The notes: generated by a model not told the origin, from the sequence alone. A DNA stretch of 64,000 nt from Paenibacillus glycanilyticus (GCF_023715145.1 NZ_JAMBNP010000012.1:124001-188000), one strand, 5' to 3'. Counted from the stretch's first letter, positions 23,189-32,762 are shown. Made by a program: numbers and translations.

Positions 23189-24685
23189 ATGACGCAGCAG
23201 GAAACTTATATGATCGCGCTTGACCAAGGAACAACAAGCACTCGCGCGATTCTATTCGATAAGGCGGGGAGCCCGCGCGCTGTTGCCCAGACGGCGGTGG
23301 ACTGCGCGTTCCCGCATCCGGGCTGGGTGGAGCAGGATGCAGAGCAGCTCTGGGAAACCTCCCGAAAAGTCATTCGCCAGCTGCTTGAGAAGGAAGGGCT
23401 GACGGCGGAGCGCATTGCCGCAATCGGAATTTCCAATCAGCGGGAAACGACGATCATTTGGGATAAAACAACGGGAAAGCCCGTCTATAACGCCGTTGTG
23501 TGGCAGTCGCGCCAGACATCGGGCATTTGCGAAGCCTTAAAGGATGCAGGCCATGAGACCGCGATCCGGGAGAAAACGGGGCTGCTTATCGATCCTTATT
23601 TCTCCGGCACGAAGGCGAAATGGATGCTTGACGAGGTAGAAGGAGCGCGCGACAAAGCCGCCGCGGGCGAGCTGTTATTCGGCACGGTAGACAGCTGGCT
23701 GATCTGGAAGCTGACAGGCGGCGCTGTTCACGTAACGGATTATTCGAATGCGTCCCGTACGCTGCTGTACAACATTCATGAGCTGAAGTGGGACGCCGAG
23801 CTGCTGGAATGGCTGGATATTCCGGCGGCGATGCTCCCGGAGGTGCGTTCATCCTCCGAGGTATACGGCACAACGGAAGCATCGTTGTTCGGCGGTTCTA
23901 TTGCCATTGCAGGCGCTGCGGGCGATCAGCAGGCGGCTTTGTTCGGGCATGGATGCTTTGAGAGAGGCGAGGCGAAAAATACGTACGGCACCGGCTGTTT
24001 CATGCTCATGAACACCGGGGCCGAGCCGATCCGCTCCGAGCATGGACTGCTCACGACAATTGCGTGGGGCATCGACGGGCATGTGGAATACGCGCTGGAG
24101 GGCAGCGTCTTTGTCGCGGGTTCGGCGGTGCAATGGCTTCGCGACGGCATGGAAATGATCGAATCGTCCGAGGAGAGCGAGAGACTTGCGTCTTCGGTGG
24201 AGTCTACCGAAGGCGTTTACGTCGTGCCCGCTTTTGTCGGGCTGGGTACGCCTTACTGGGACAGCGATGTCCGCGGTGCGGTATTTGGCATGACGCGCGG
24301 GACGCGGCGGGAGCATTTTGTCCGGGCAACGCTGGAGTCGATTGCTTATCAGACGAAGGATGTGCTGGATGCGATGGAGCAGTCGGCGGGCATTCCGCTT
24401 CAGACGTTATGCGTGGACGGCGGGGCTATCCGCAACAGTCTGCTCATGCAGTTCCAAAGCGATTTGCTGGAAGTACCGGTTGAGAAGCCGGTTATTAGCG
24501 AGACAACGGCGCTTGGCGCTGCTTATTTGGCGGGGCTTGCGGTAGGCTATTGGCAGGGCCGCGAGGAGATTTTGGAGCAGCGGCGGCTAGACAGCGTCTT
24601 TGAACCGTCGATGGCGCCGGAAAGAGTGAAAGAGCTGTATGCCGGCTGGCAGAAGGCCGTGCAGGCAGCGATGGCTTTTCGATAA
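23189..24685 (+). CDS. glpK: Glycerol kinase
   Basis: A FGGY-family kinase of about 498 residues that makes glycerol 3-phosphate from glycerol and ATP. Motifs are IALDQGTTSTRAI at the start, SNQRETTIIW, DSWLIWKLTGG, AGAAGDQQAALFG, and the FGGY C-terminal signature region FVRATLESIAYQ and CVDGGAIRNS. ATG codons at 23183 and 23189 compete; the second has better spacing from AAGGGG. The loop that in Bacillus and Enterococcus carries the HPr-phosphorylated His (YHFxG) reads TEASLFGG, without His. No glycerol facilitator gene adjoins it. glpD follows after a terminator-like hairpin. Confidence 0.95.
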   Translation: MTQQETYMIALDQGTTSTRAILFDKAGSPRAVAQTAVDCAFPHPGWVEQDAEQLWETSRKVIRQLLEKEGLTAERIAAIGISNQRETTIIWDKTTGKPVYNAVVWQSRQTSGICEALKDAGHETAIREKTGLLIDPYFSGTKAKWMLDEVEGARDKAAAGELLFGTVDSWLIWKLTGGAVHVTDYSNASRTLLYNIHELKWDAELLEWLDIPAAMLPEVRSSSEVYGTTEASLFGGSIAIAGAAGDQQAALFGHGCFERGEAKNTYGTGCFMLMNTGAEPIRSEHGLLTTIAWGIDGHVEYALEGSVFVAGSAVQWLRDGMEMIESSEESERLASSVESTEGVYVVPAFVGLGTPYWDSDVRGAVFGMTRGTRREHFVRATLESIAYQTKDVLDAMEQSAGIPLQTLCVDGGAIRNSLLMQFQSDLLEVPVEKPVISETTALGAAYLAGLAVGYWQGREEILEQRRLDSVFEPSMAPERVKELYAGWQKAVQAAMAFR

Positions 24686-24697
24686 GTAGATAGGAAG

Positions 24698-24763
24698 GAA
24701 GACCGTGGCTTTTCTTTATGATGCGTAATAGCATAATGGAGAGATGTTCGCGGTTTTCTTTTT
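24698..24763 (+). terminator. Terminator/attenuator hairpin upstream of glpD
   Basis: GAAGACCGTG (24698-24707) pairs with CGCGGTTTTC (24749-24758), including two G-T pairs, followed by five T residues. An ATGC/GCAT hairpin lies inside the loop. It lies between glpK and glpD. In B. subtilis, glpD leaders contain a terminator released by GlpP antitermination; this one could work the same way, or could simply lower readthrough. Confidence 0.55.
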
Positions 24764-24790
24764 AGACATAAGCGATAGGAGCGGTTCGTA

Positions 24791-26479
24791 ATGGCAAGCG
24801 GGAACAGGCATGAGGGAGAACCATACTTTTTTAACGCGTTAAAGAGAGAGGAGCAGTTCGGAAGGCTTCAGGCCGAGGAATATGATCTGCTCATTATCGG
24901 AGGCGGGATTACGGGTGCGGGCATCGCGCTGGATGCGGCAACGCGGGGGCTGAAGACGGCGCTTGTGGAGATGCAGGATTTTGCCGCGGGCACGTCGAGC
25001 CGCTCTACCAAGCTGGTGCATGGCGGTCTGCGATACTTGAAGCAGCTTGAGATCGGAGTGGTAGCGGAGGTTGGCAAGGAACGCGCAGTCGTATACGAGA
25101 ACGGGCCGCATGTAACAACGCCGGAATGGATGCTGCTCCCGATCTACAAGGGCGGCACCTTCGGGACGTTCAGCACGTCGATTGGGCTTCGCCTGTATGA
25201 TTTCCTGGCTGGGGTCAAACGCAGCGAGAGACGAAAGATGCTTGGAGTGGACGAGACGGCCCGGCGCGAGCCGCTTCTGAAGAAGCAGGGATTGAAGGGC
25301 GGCGGCTATTACGTTGAATACCGCACGGATGATGCCAGGCTGACTATCGAAGTGATGAAAAAAGCAGTCGAGCTTGGCGCATGCGCCTTGTCTTATGTGA
25401 AGGCCGAATCGCTGCTCTATGATAATGGGCGGGTTGCTGGCGCGAAGCTGCATGATGAACTGACAGGCAGAACCGGACAAGTAAAGGCGAAGGTCACGAT
25501 TAACGCGGCCGGCCCTTGGGTCGATACGATACGGGAGAAGGACGGCTCCAAGAAGGGGAAGACGCTCCATCATACGAAAGGCGTTCATCTCGTGTTTGAC
25601 CAGAAGCGGTTTCCGCTTGGCCAGGCTGTCTACTTCGACTCGGCGGACGGCCGAATGCTGTTTGCGATTCCCCGCGACGGGAAAACGTACATCGGCACAA
25701 CCGACACCGATTTCCGGTCGGATCTTGTCCATCCGCGGATGACGGCTGCCGACCGGCAATATATTCTGAAGGCGGCTAACGATATGTTCCCATCGCTCAA
25801 GCTGAAGGCGGAGGATGTAGAATCCAGCTGGGCTGGCGTACGTCCGCTTATTCACCAGGAAGGGAAAAGCCCCTCCGAGATTTCCCGGCGCGACGAGGTG
25901 CTGGTGTCGCCATCGGGCTTGCTCTCCATGGCCGGCGGCAAGCTGACCGGCTACCGGAAGATGGCCGAGACCGTCATGGATCAGGCAGCGGCGCAGCTTG
26001 CCAAAGCTGGACGGAACGGTACCGGCGACAGCCGGACGATGACGCTGCCGATTTCGGGCGGCGAGGTTGGCGGTTCCGCGGGCTATCCAACGTTTGTCGC
26101 GGATAAAAAGGCAGCAGCTGTCGCAGCGGGCCTTGCCGAGCCGGATGCAGAGCGGCTGGTCCGCCGGTTCGGCTCGAATATCGATACCGTTCTTGGGCTG
26201 CTGCCCGAAGCGCAGGAGGAAGCCATCCGCAGAAAGCTGCCCGTCACGCTTCTGCTGGAGCTGCTCTATGCCATTCGCTATGAAATGGCCTGCAAGCCGG
26301 TCGATTTCTGGATCCGCCGCAGCGGCAGCCTCCTGTTCGACCGCAGCCGGGTGCAGCGCTGGAAGGATAGCGTGCACGGTTATATGGCGGAGCTCTTCGG
26401 CTGGTCGGCAGGAGACAGCGCCATCTACGCGGAGGAGCTGGAGTGTGAGCTGCAGCTGGCCGTGACTCCTTCGGAGTAG
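24791..26479 (+). CDS. glpD: Glycerol-3-phosphate dehydrogenase
   Basis: A 562-residue FAD-dependent aerobic glycerol-3-phosphate dehydrogenase at the inner membrane surface, producing dihydroxyacetone phosphate and reducing quinone. The FAD-binding motif is DLLIIGGGITGAGIALDAAT (about 31-50), followed by AAGTSSRSTKLVHGGLRYLKQ. FAIPRDGKTYIGTTDT and the GGKLTGYRKMA segment are also typical, and the C-terminal helical domain is complete. TAGGAG lies 9 nt before the ATG. Together with glpK it forms a glycerol use module. Confidence 0.96.
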   Translation: MASGNRHEGEPYFFNALKREEQFGRLQAEEYDLLIIGGGITGAGIALDAATRGLKTALVEMQDFAAGTSSRSTKLVHGGLRYLKQLEIGVVAEVGKERAVVYENGPHVTTPEWMLLPIYKGGTFGTFSTSIGLRLYDFLAGVKRSERRKMLGVDETARREPLLKKQGLKGGGYYVEYRTDDARLTIEVMKKAVELGACALSYVKAESLLYDNGRVAGAKLHDELTGRTGQVKAKVTINAAGPWVDTIREKDGSKKGKTLHHTKGVHLVFDQKRFPLGQAVYFDSADGRMLFAIPRDGKTYIGTTDTDFRSDLVHPRMTAADRQYILKAANDMFPSLKLKAEDVESSWAGVRPLIHQEGKSPSEISRRDEVLVSPSGLLSMAGGKLTGYRKMAETVMDQAAAQLAKAGRNGTGDSRTMTLPISGGEVGGSAGYPTFVADKKAAAVAAGLAEPDAERLVRRFGSNIDTVLGLLPEAQEEAIRRKLPVTLLLELLYAIRYEMACKPVDFWIRRSGSLLFDRSRVQRWKDSVHGYMAELFGWSAGDSAIYAEELECELQLAVTPSE

Positions 26480-26514
26480 GGGGAGCCGGTAGAAGTTAAA
26501 TAGATAAACGGTAG

Positions 26515-26547
26515 AAGCGGGTGAAGCTTGGCTCACTCGCTTTTTTG
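26515..26547 (+). terminator. Terminator after glpD
   Basis: AAGCGGGTGA (26515-26524) pairs with TCACTCGCTT (26533-26542) with one G-T pair, followed by TTTTTG. Confidence 0.75.
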
Positions 26548-26592
26548 TTTGCATCGGTAACCTTCGAATAGGATTAACCTTCCTTTTTCTCA

Positions 26593-26622
26593 TTGCCGGC
26601 CTCCTCCTCCGATGACTATAAT
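26593..26622 (+). promoter_or_regulatory. Promoter of the first YesN/YesM module
   Basis: TTGCCG at 26593-26598 and a perfect TATAAT at 26617-26622 are separated by 18 bp and lie about 50 nt upstream of the regulator start. Confidence 0.6.
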
Positions 26623-26669
26623 AAAAGCGCATACAATTCCAATCCTGAAAGCTGCTAGGAGGAACCGCC

Positions 26670-28286
26670 TTGTATACGATATTGCTGGTAGATGATGAAG
26701 CGGTCGTGAGGGAAGGCATCAGGGAGCGCATCCCGTGGGGGGAGCTTGGGTTTAATTGCGTGGCGGACTGCGAGAACGGCGTGCAGGCACTGGATGAGAT
26801 TGAACGGCTGCGTCCGCATATCGTGCTGACGGATATTAACATGCCGTTTATGGACGGGCTGGCCTTATCCCGCGAAGTGATGGAGCGTTATCCGGATACG
26901 AAGGTCGTTATTCTGACCGGTTACGATGATTTCGAATACGCGCAGCAGGCGCTTAAACTGAAGGTGAAGGACTTTATCTTGAAGCCGGTGACGGCAGCCG
27001 AATTGTCGGCGATGCTGCATAAGCTGCGGCTGGAGCTGGATGAAGAGAAGAAGGAGCGGGAGGACCTGGCCCGGCTGCAAAGCCAGCTTCACGAGAGCAT
27101 GCCGCTCCTTAAGGAACGCTTCCTCGAGCGGCTGTCGACGATGGCGTTAAGCGAAAGGGAAATTGCCTCGCGGCTGTCCTATTTTCAGCTTCAACTGGGG
27201 GGGCCTTGCTATCTGGGGCTGGCGATAGACACGGATAGACTGGAAGAGCAGACCGGCGCCGATACGGACCGGGAGCTGCTCCGGTTCGCCGTATACAATA
27301 TTGCACATGAAATTATTAGCGGGGAGCCTGGTGCGGCAGTATTCCGCAGCAGAGAGGAACGGGTCATGGCCATTCTTGGCGGTGAACGCGATGAGCCGCT
27401 GCAGGAAAAAGCGCAGGAGCTTGCGGAGAAAATCCGGCAGCTGGCGGTTCAATTCTTGAAGCTGACCGTTTCGGTTGGGATCGGGACCAGCGTTCAGGGC
27501 TATACGCGGATTAGAGAGTCCTGCAAGGCAGCGGTCGCCGCGCTGGATTACCGGCTTGTTCTCGGGGATAACAGCGTGATCAGCATCCTCGACATGGAAA
27601 AGCGCCAAAGCTCGCCGGCAGGGCATCCGGCAGAGTTCGACCGCGAATTAATAGCCGGTATCAAGACCGGTACCGCCGATGAGGTGGAGCGCGCGATTGA
27701 AGCGTTGATCCGGCATAACAAAGCAGAGCTTACAAGCATCGATCATTGTTATTTGCGCATACAGAAGACGATTCTCGCCGTCATGCAGGCGCTTGGCGAT
27801 ATCGGCTGCAAGGAGTCCGAGGTATTCGGAGCAGGCGTTAATCCGATGACCGAAATTTATCGGTTCAGGACGATGGATGAGATCGGGGAGTGGCTGAAGA
27901 GAGCCTGCCGTCAAGCCGTTCATAGCGTTACGGCAGCTCGTCATGATCAATGCCGCTTCCAAATAGAAGCAGCTATCGCCTATCTGGAGTCCCATTACGA
28001 GGATGAGGAGCTGTCGGTGAAGGGCGTGTGCAAGCAGGTTCACATGAGCGTCAGCTATTTCAGCGCGGCCTTCAAATCGCATACCGGCAGGACGTTTGTT
28101 GAATATGTGACCGCGATTCGGATGGACAAGGCGAAGGAGCTGCTGAAATTCACGAGCCTTAGAACCTATGAGATTGCGGCTAGAACCGGTTACAGCGATG
28201 CGCAGTATTTCAGCGTATTGTTCAAGAAGCACACCGGGGAATCGCCAACCGATTACCGGCATCGAACGGCCGCGGAGCAGGCATAG
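26670..28286 (+). CDS. YesN-type response regulator, AraC output
   Basis: A 538-residue response regulator with an N-terminal receiver domain and a C-terminal AraC-type DNA-binding domain. The receiver has DDE at 8-10 and the phosphoacceptor Asp55 in LTDINMP. The middle (about 130-420) is a variable linker. The C-terminal 100 residues hold two helix-turn-helix units (VKGVCKQVHMSVSYFSAAFK and YEIAARTGYSDAQYFSVLFK). The TTG start is set by AGGAGG seven bases before. Its stop codon abuts the kinase start. It probably activates the Rbs-like importer genes downstream. Confidence 0.92.
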   Translation: MYTILLVDDEAVVREGIRERIPWGELGFNCVADCENGVQALDEIERLRPHIVLTDINMPFMDGLALSREVMERYPDTKVVILTGYDDFEYAQQALKLKVKDFILKPVTAAELSAMLHKLRLELDEEKKEREDLARLQSQLHESMPLLKERFLERLSTMALSEREIASRLSYFQLQLGGPCYLGLAIDTDRLEEQTGADTDRELLRFAVYNIAHEIISGEPGAAVFRSREERVMAILGGERDEPLQEKAQELAEKIRQLAVQFLKLTVSVGIGTSVQGYTRIRESCKAAVAALDYRLVLGDNSVISILDMEKRQSSPAGHPAEFDRELIAGIKTGTADEVERAIEALIRHNKAELTSIDHCYLRIQKTILAVMQALGDIGCKESEVFGAGVNPMTEIYRFRTMDEIGEWLKRACRQAVHSVTAARHDQCRFQIEAAIAYLESHYEDEELSVKGVCKQVHMSVSYFSAAFKSHTGRTFVEYVTAIRMDKAKELLKFTSLRTYEIAARTGYSDAQYFSVLFKKHTGESPTDYRHRTAAEQA

Positions 28287-30077
28287 ATGGAGCTATTTAA
28301 ATTCAAGAGCATTCAGACCAATATCGCTGCCGCCTCTGCTTGTCTTATTCTCTTAACGGCCATTCTGTTAGGCGTGATTTCCTACCAGCTGTCGGCATCT
28401 TCCGTCCGCGAGACTGCCCAGGATTATACGGCGGAGCTGATCCGGCAGGTGAATGCCAATATCCAGACGTACATCACCAGCATGGAAAATATATCGGTGC
28501 TCGCCCTCAGCAACGAGGATGTCCGCGAGCTTGTCGGTGAAGCGGGCAGCAACCGGACAAGCTCGGAGGAGCTTGCCCGTTCGCAGCGAATCTCGGCGTA
28601 TTTTCACTCCATAATCGCTTCCCGGAAAGATATTGCTTCCATCAACGTGATTGGCTACAACGGGAGTTTCGTCTCGGACCGCGGGCAGGCGGAGCTGAAT
28701 CCAAGCGTCAGGCTGGAGGAGCAGCCTTGGTACAAAAGCGCGCAGGAAGCATCCGGCCGGATCGTCGTCTCCTCCTCCCATGTCCAGCATATGTTCAAGG
28801 ATGAATATGACTGGGTCGTATCGCTCAGCCGGGAGCTGTGGAGCAAGGATCAGACGGAGCCGCGCGGCGTGCTGCTGGTTGACCTGAATTTCAGCGTCAT
28901 TAACGATACGCTTAACAACATCGATCTGAGCAAGCGCGGGTACGTGTTTATCGTCGATGAGGACGGAAATATCGTGTATCACCCGCAGCAGCAGCTTATC
29001 TACAGTAACCTGAAATCCGAAAAAATCGACGAGGTGCTGGCCAAGGGCAGCGGCAGCTTTACGACAGACGAAGGGAAGACAAGCCGCATCTATACGATTC
29101 AGGACAGCGGCTTTGGCTGGAAAATCGTCGGGGTATCCTACGCTAACGAGCTGATCGGCAATAAGCGCGAGATGCAGCTGTCGATGGTAGCGGCCGGGAT
29201 CTTTTGCCTGATCGTGGGACTTTTGCTCGCCGTGCTTGTTTCGCGCAACCTGTCCCGCCCGATCAAGCAGCTGCAGGAGCATATGAAGAAGGTGGAGAAA
29301 GGGATTTTTAATATTCGGGTGCCCATAGGCAATCCAAGGGAAATCGCATCGCTTGCCCGGACGTTTAACCTGATGGTCGTCAAGATTGAAGAGCTCATGA
29401 GCCAGGTTGTCCGGGAGCAGGAGATTAAGCGGAAGAGCGAGCTGACGGCACTGCAGGCCCAAATTAATCCTCATTTTTTGTACAATACGCTGGATTCGAT
29501 TATTTGGATGGCGGAGGGGAAAAAGACGGACGAGGTTGTCCTGATGACTTCCGCTCTGGCCAGGCTGTTCCGTTCCTCCATCAGCAGGGGGCAGGAGCTG
29601 GTCTCGATCCGGACGGAGATTGAGCATGTCGCGAACTACTTAACGATCCAGAAGATCCGGTACAAGGACAAGCTGGATTTCCATATCGATGTGGACCCGG
29701 ATATTTACTCTTGCCGTACGCTTAAGGTGCTTCTGCAGCCGCTGCTTGAGAATGCAATCTACCATGGCATCAAGAATAGGATCGGAACGGGAACGATCCA
29801 GGTCACGGGCGGCAAGCGGGACGATTATATCTGGTTTGAAGTGAGCGATAACGGCGTGGGCATGGAGGCGGATACGCTCCGATCCATTCTTGAGCCAAGG
29901 AAGAGCGACAGGGAAAGCAAAGGGGTCGGGGTCGTTAATGTCCATGAACGGATCCAGCTGTATTTCGGCAAAGAATTCGGCTTGTCCTACAAGAGCGTCC
30001 CGGATGAAGGGACAACGGTCACGGTCCGGATTGCGGCCATTCTCGGCGATGAATATGCCGGAGGTGTTGGCGCATGA
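28287..30077 (+). CDS. YesM-type sensor histidine kinase
   Basis: A 596-residue membrane kinase. One membrane helix lies at about 14-33, then an extracellular Cache-like sensing domain (about 35-290), a second helix (about 297-318), a HAMP linker, and a His_kinase/HATPase_c pair. The phosphorylated His is His396 in ALQAQINPHFLYNTLDSI. The N-box region is LLQPLLENAIYHGI and the G-box is ESKGVGVVNVHERI. It abuts the regulator upstream and overlaps the sugar-binding protein gene downstream by the ATGA junction, so the three are translated as a coupled unit. Confidence 0.93.
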   Translation: MELFKFKSIQTNIAAASACLILLTAILLGVISYQLSASSVRETAQDYTAELIRQVNANIQTYITSMENISVLALSNEDVRELVGEAGSNRTSSEELARSQRISAYFHSIIASRKDIASINVIGYNGSFVSDRGQAELNPSVRLEEQPWYKSAQEASGRIVVSSSHVQHMFKDEYDWVVSLSRELWSKDQTEPRGVLLVDLNFSVINDTLNNIDLSKRGYVFIVDEDGNIVYHPQQQLIYSNLKSEKIDEVLAKGSGSFTTDEGKTSRIYTIQDSGFGWKIVGVSYANELIGNKREMQLSMVAAGIFCLIVGLLLAVLVSRNLSRPIKQLQEHMKKVEKGIFNIRVPIGNPREIASLARTFNLMVVKIEELMSQVVREQEIKRKSELTALQAQINPHFLYNTLDSIIWMAEGKKTDEVVLMTSALARLFRSSISRGQELVSIRTEIEHVANYLTIQKIRYKDKLDFHIDVDPDIYSCRTLKVLLQPLLENAIYHGIKNRIGTGTIQVTGGKRDDYIWFEVSDNGVGMEADTLRSILEPRKSDRESKGVGVVNVHERIQLYFGKEFGLSYKSVPDEGTTVTVRIAAILGDEYAGGVGA

Positions 30078-31072
30078 GTGAATACCGCCGCAGATCGGCA
30101 TCTGCCGTCCTTGCAGCCATCCTTGTTCTTATTGCTGTTGTCGGGATCTATAAGTGGGCGGCAAGCCAGCGGACAGAGAAGAACGTCGACATCATTGTGA
30201 CGGTAAAAGCTAAAAGTTCGGCCATCGACTTCTGGAAGGTGCTCATAACCGGCGTGGAGGATGCCGCGAATGAATTTGGCGCAACGGTATCGGTGATCGG
30301 GCCTCCCGCCGAGACTCAGATTGACGTGCAGATGAAACAGCTGGAGCAGGCGATTCGCGAGAAGCCGGACGCGATTGTGATGGCGGCAACCGATTATAAC
30401 CGGCTTGTCCCCGTCGCCCAAAGAATCGTCAAAGCGGGCATTAAGCTGATCACCGTGGACTCCAGCATTAACAGCGATGATGCTCTCAGCTTTATCGCAA
30501 CGGATAATAGAGCCGCCGGACAGAAAGCCGGAGAAGAAATGGCCAAGCTGCTGCCGGAATCGGACTCCTCGAAAATAGCGATTATGAGCTACGTTTTTGG
30601 TACGTCCTCGCAGATGGAACGGGAGCAGGGCGTGCGCGAGTGGCTGCGGAGCAACTCGCGGATTGAAGTGGCGAATACGTTCTACAGCGAAGGACAGCTC
30701 GACAAGGCTTACGAGCTGACCAAGGAGCTGCTACAGGCAGATTCGAGCATAAAAGGCATTGTGGGCTTGAACGAGCCGTCAACCGTTGGGGCGGGCAAGG
30801 CGATCCAGGATCTTGGCCTTAGCGGCAAGGTAAAGCTCGTCGGCTTCGACAGCTCGGTGGATGAGGTGAAGCTGCTCGAAGGCGGCGTGCTGCACGCGAC
30901 GGTTGTCCAGAAGCCGTACAATATGGGTTATTTAAGCGTGAAAACCGCTATTGAGGCGGTACGCGGACAGAAGGTTCCGAAGCTGATAGATACGGAATCG
31001 GTCATCATTAATAAAGACAATATGTACACGGAACAAAATCAGAAGCTGCTCTTCCCGTTTGTGGGAGAGTAG
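30074..31072 (+). CDS. Membrane-anchored sugar-binding sensor protein
   Basis: A 332-residue periplasmic-binding-protein-like domain of the ribose/galactose type (Peripla_BP_4). It has an uncleaved-looking N-terminal hydrophobic helix (AVLAAILVLIAVVGIYKWAA) and no lipobox cysteine. Binding-site segments include VTVKAKSSAIDFWKVLITGV, DAIVMAATDY, ITVDSSINSD and VGFDSSVDEV. It overlaps the kinase gene by 4 nt, and the importer downstream carries its own lipoprotein RbsB. This resembles known sensing modules such as XylFII-LytS, where a binding protein reports sugar to the kinase. The role is inferred. Confidence 0.85.
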   Translation: MSEYRRRSASAVLAAILVLIAVVGIYKWAASQRTEKNVDIIVTVKAKSSAIDFWKVLITGVEDAANEFGATVSVIGPPAETQIDVQMKQLEQAIREKPDAIVMAATDYNRLVPVAQRIVKAGIKLITVDSSINSDDALSFIATDNRAAGQKAGEEMAKLLPESDSSKIAIMSYVFGTSSQMEREQGVREWLRSNSRIEVANTFYSEGQLDKAYELTKELLQADSSIKGIVGLNEPSTVGAGKAIQDLGLSGKVKLVGFDSSVDEVKLLEGGVLHATVVQKPYNMGYLSVKTAIEAVRGQKVPKLIDTESVIINKDNMYTEQNQKLLFPFVGE

Positions 31073-31202
31073 CTTTTTTTCTTAGGGAAAGGGAAATGGA
31101 AATCAGATGTTTTTCAACTATTCAAATACATTATTCCATTCTGGCAAGGAAGGCGCGGATTTACAATGAGTGTAGTTAACAGCGGGATGGAGTGAGGCAG
31201 GC

Positions 31203-32702
31203 ATGACGGACATACTCGTTCACATGGAAGGAATCGACAAGCATTTTCCAGGCGTTCAAGCCTTGCAGGACTGCCGCTTCGAATTAAGGCGGGGCGAGGT
31301 GCATGCGCTGGTCGGCGAGAACGGAGCCGGCAAGTCCACCTTGATGAAGGTGCTGACGGGAGTCTATCAGAAGGACGCGGGGAGCATTACGTATGATGGA
31401 CGGGAAGTTGAGATACCAAGCTCCAAAACAGCGCAGAAGCTTGGCATTTCCATTATCCATCAAGAGCTGAACCTGGCGCCTGATCTGACGGTAGCCCAGA
31501 ACATCTATATCGGCCGCGAGCCGCGGCGGGGATTGCGGTTGTTCCTGAACGAGCGGGAGCTGAAGCGCAAGGTGGAGCGGTTGTTCAACCGGCTGAACAT
31601 GGATCTGGATCCGGATGAAGCAGTCGCTAATCTTACCGTTGCGAAGCAGCAGATGGTGGAGATCGCCAAGGCATTATCTTACGACGCCAAGGTACTGATT
31701 ATGGACGAACCTACCGCGGCGCTTAGCGATTCGGAAATCGACGATCTGTTTGTCATCATTAATCAGCTGAGGAGCAGCGGGGTTGGCATCGTCTACATCT
31801 CGCACAGGATGGATGAGCTGAAGCGGATTACCGACCGGATCACCGTTATGCGGGATGGACGATATATCGATACGGTCTCAACGGCTTCCGTAACGAACGA
31901 GCAGATAATCGCGATGATGGTTGGTCGCGAGATTTATGACGGCACCAAGCAAGGCCAGATCGCGGAGAACAGCGAAACAGTGCTGGAAGTGAAGGGGCTT
32001 AGCCGCAAGGGCGCGCTGGATAATATCAGCTTTAAGCTGCGCAAAGGCGAGATTATCGGCTTCGCCGGTCTGATCGGGGCAGGCCGAACAGAGGTAGCAA
32101 GAGCGATCTTTGGCGCTGATCCGCTTGATTCGGGGGAGATAACCGTGCATGGCCGCAAGGTTGTGCTGAAGCAGCCTTACGATGCGGTGCAGGCAGGAAT
32201 CGGCTACTTGTCCGAAGACCGCAAGCGTTACGGCTGCATCGTGGAGATGGATGTGAAAACGAACGTGGCTGTTGCCTCGCTAAGGCAGTACGTGAATCCG
32301 ATAGGCTGGGTGAACCGGGCCAAGATCAAGAAGGCGGCCGATCAGATTGTCGACATGCTGAAGGTGAAGACGCCGCATATTGACCAGGAATTGAAATTCC
32401 TCTCGGGCGGCAATCAGCAGAAGGTCGTTATTGGCAAATGGCTGACCCAGGGCTGTGACATTCTGATCTTCGATGAACCTACGCGGGGAATTGACGTAGG
32501 AGCGAAAAGCGAGATTTACAAGCTGCTGAACGATCTGGCTGCCAAGGGCAAGTCGATTATTATGATCTCCTCGGAGCTTCCGGAGATTCTGCGTATGAGC
32601 CATCGCATTATCGTCATGTGCGAAGGACGAATCACGGGCGAGCTGAGCCGCGAGGAAGCGACGCAGGAGCAGATTATGCGATATGCCACGTTAAGAGCCT
32701 AA
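31203..32702 (+). CDS. Sugar ABC ATPase, RbsA type
   Basis: A 499-residue double ATPase for a CUT2 (ribose/galactose-type) importer. The first domain has Walker A GENGAGKSTLMKVL (about 39-52), Q-loop SIIHQELN, and Walker B VLIMDEPTAALSD. The second half begins near residue 255 with a degenerate Walker A (GLIGAGRTEVARAI) and contains SGGNQQKVVIGKWL and LIFDEPTRGIDVGA. This is typical of RbsA/MglA. It energises the permease encoded next. The gap before it is 130 bp with no clear terminator, so it may be part of the upstream operon. Confidence 0.94.
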   Translation: MTDILVHMEGIDKHFPGVQALQDCRFELRRGEVHALVGENGAGKSTLMKVLTGVYQKDAGSITYDGREVEIPSSKTAQKLGISIIHQELNLAPDLTVAQNIYIGREPRRGLRLFLNERELKRKVERLFNRLNMDLDPDEAVANLTVAKQQMVEIAKALSYDAKVLIMDEPTAALSDSEIDDLFVIINQLRSSGVGIVYISHRMDELKRITDRITVMRDGRYIDTVSTASVTNEQIIAMMVGREIYDGTKQGQIAENSETVLEVKGLSRKGALDNISFKLRKGEIIGFAGLIGAGRTEVARAIFGADPLDSGEITVHGRKVVLKQPYDAVQAGIGYLSEDRKRYGCIVEMDVKTNVAVASLRQYVNPIGWVNRAKIKKAADQIVDMLKVKTPHIDQELKFLSGGNQQKVVIGKWLTQGCDILIFDEPTRGIDVGAKSEIYKLLNDLAAKGKSIIMISSELPEILRMSHRIIVMCEGRITGELSREEATQEQIMRYATLRA

Positions 32703-32762
32703 GATCGGAGAAAAAGATGATGCTCTCGGAAGTGTGGCATTCATTGAAGGGGGATACGCAAA

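Noticed and set aside
24839..26842. A 667-codon open frame antisense to glpD
   Set aside because: It lies opposite a well-supported gene, has no family motifs, and its composition is that of the complement of a GC-biased gene.
28368..29627. A 419-codon open frame antisense to the YesM kinase
   Set aside because: The kinase is certain, and the antisense product lacks any family pattern.
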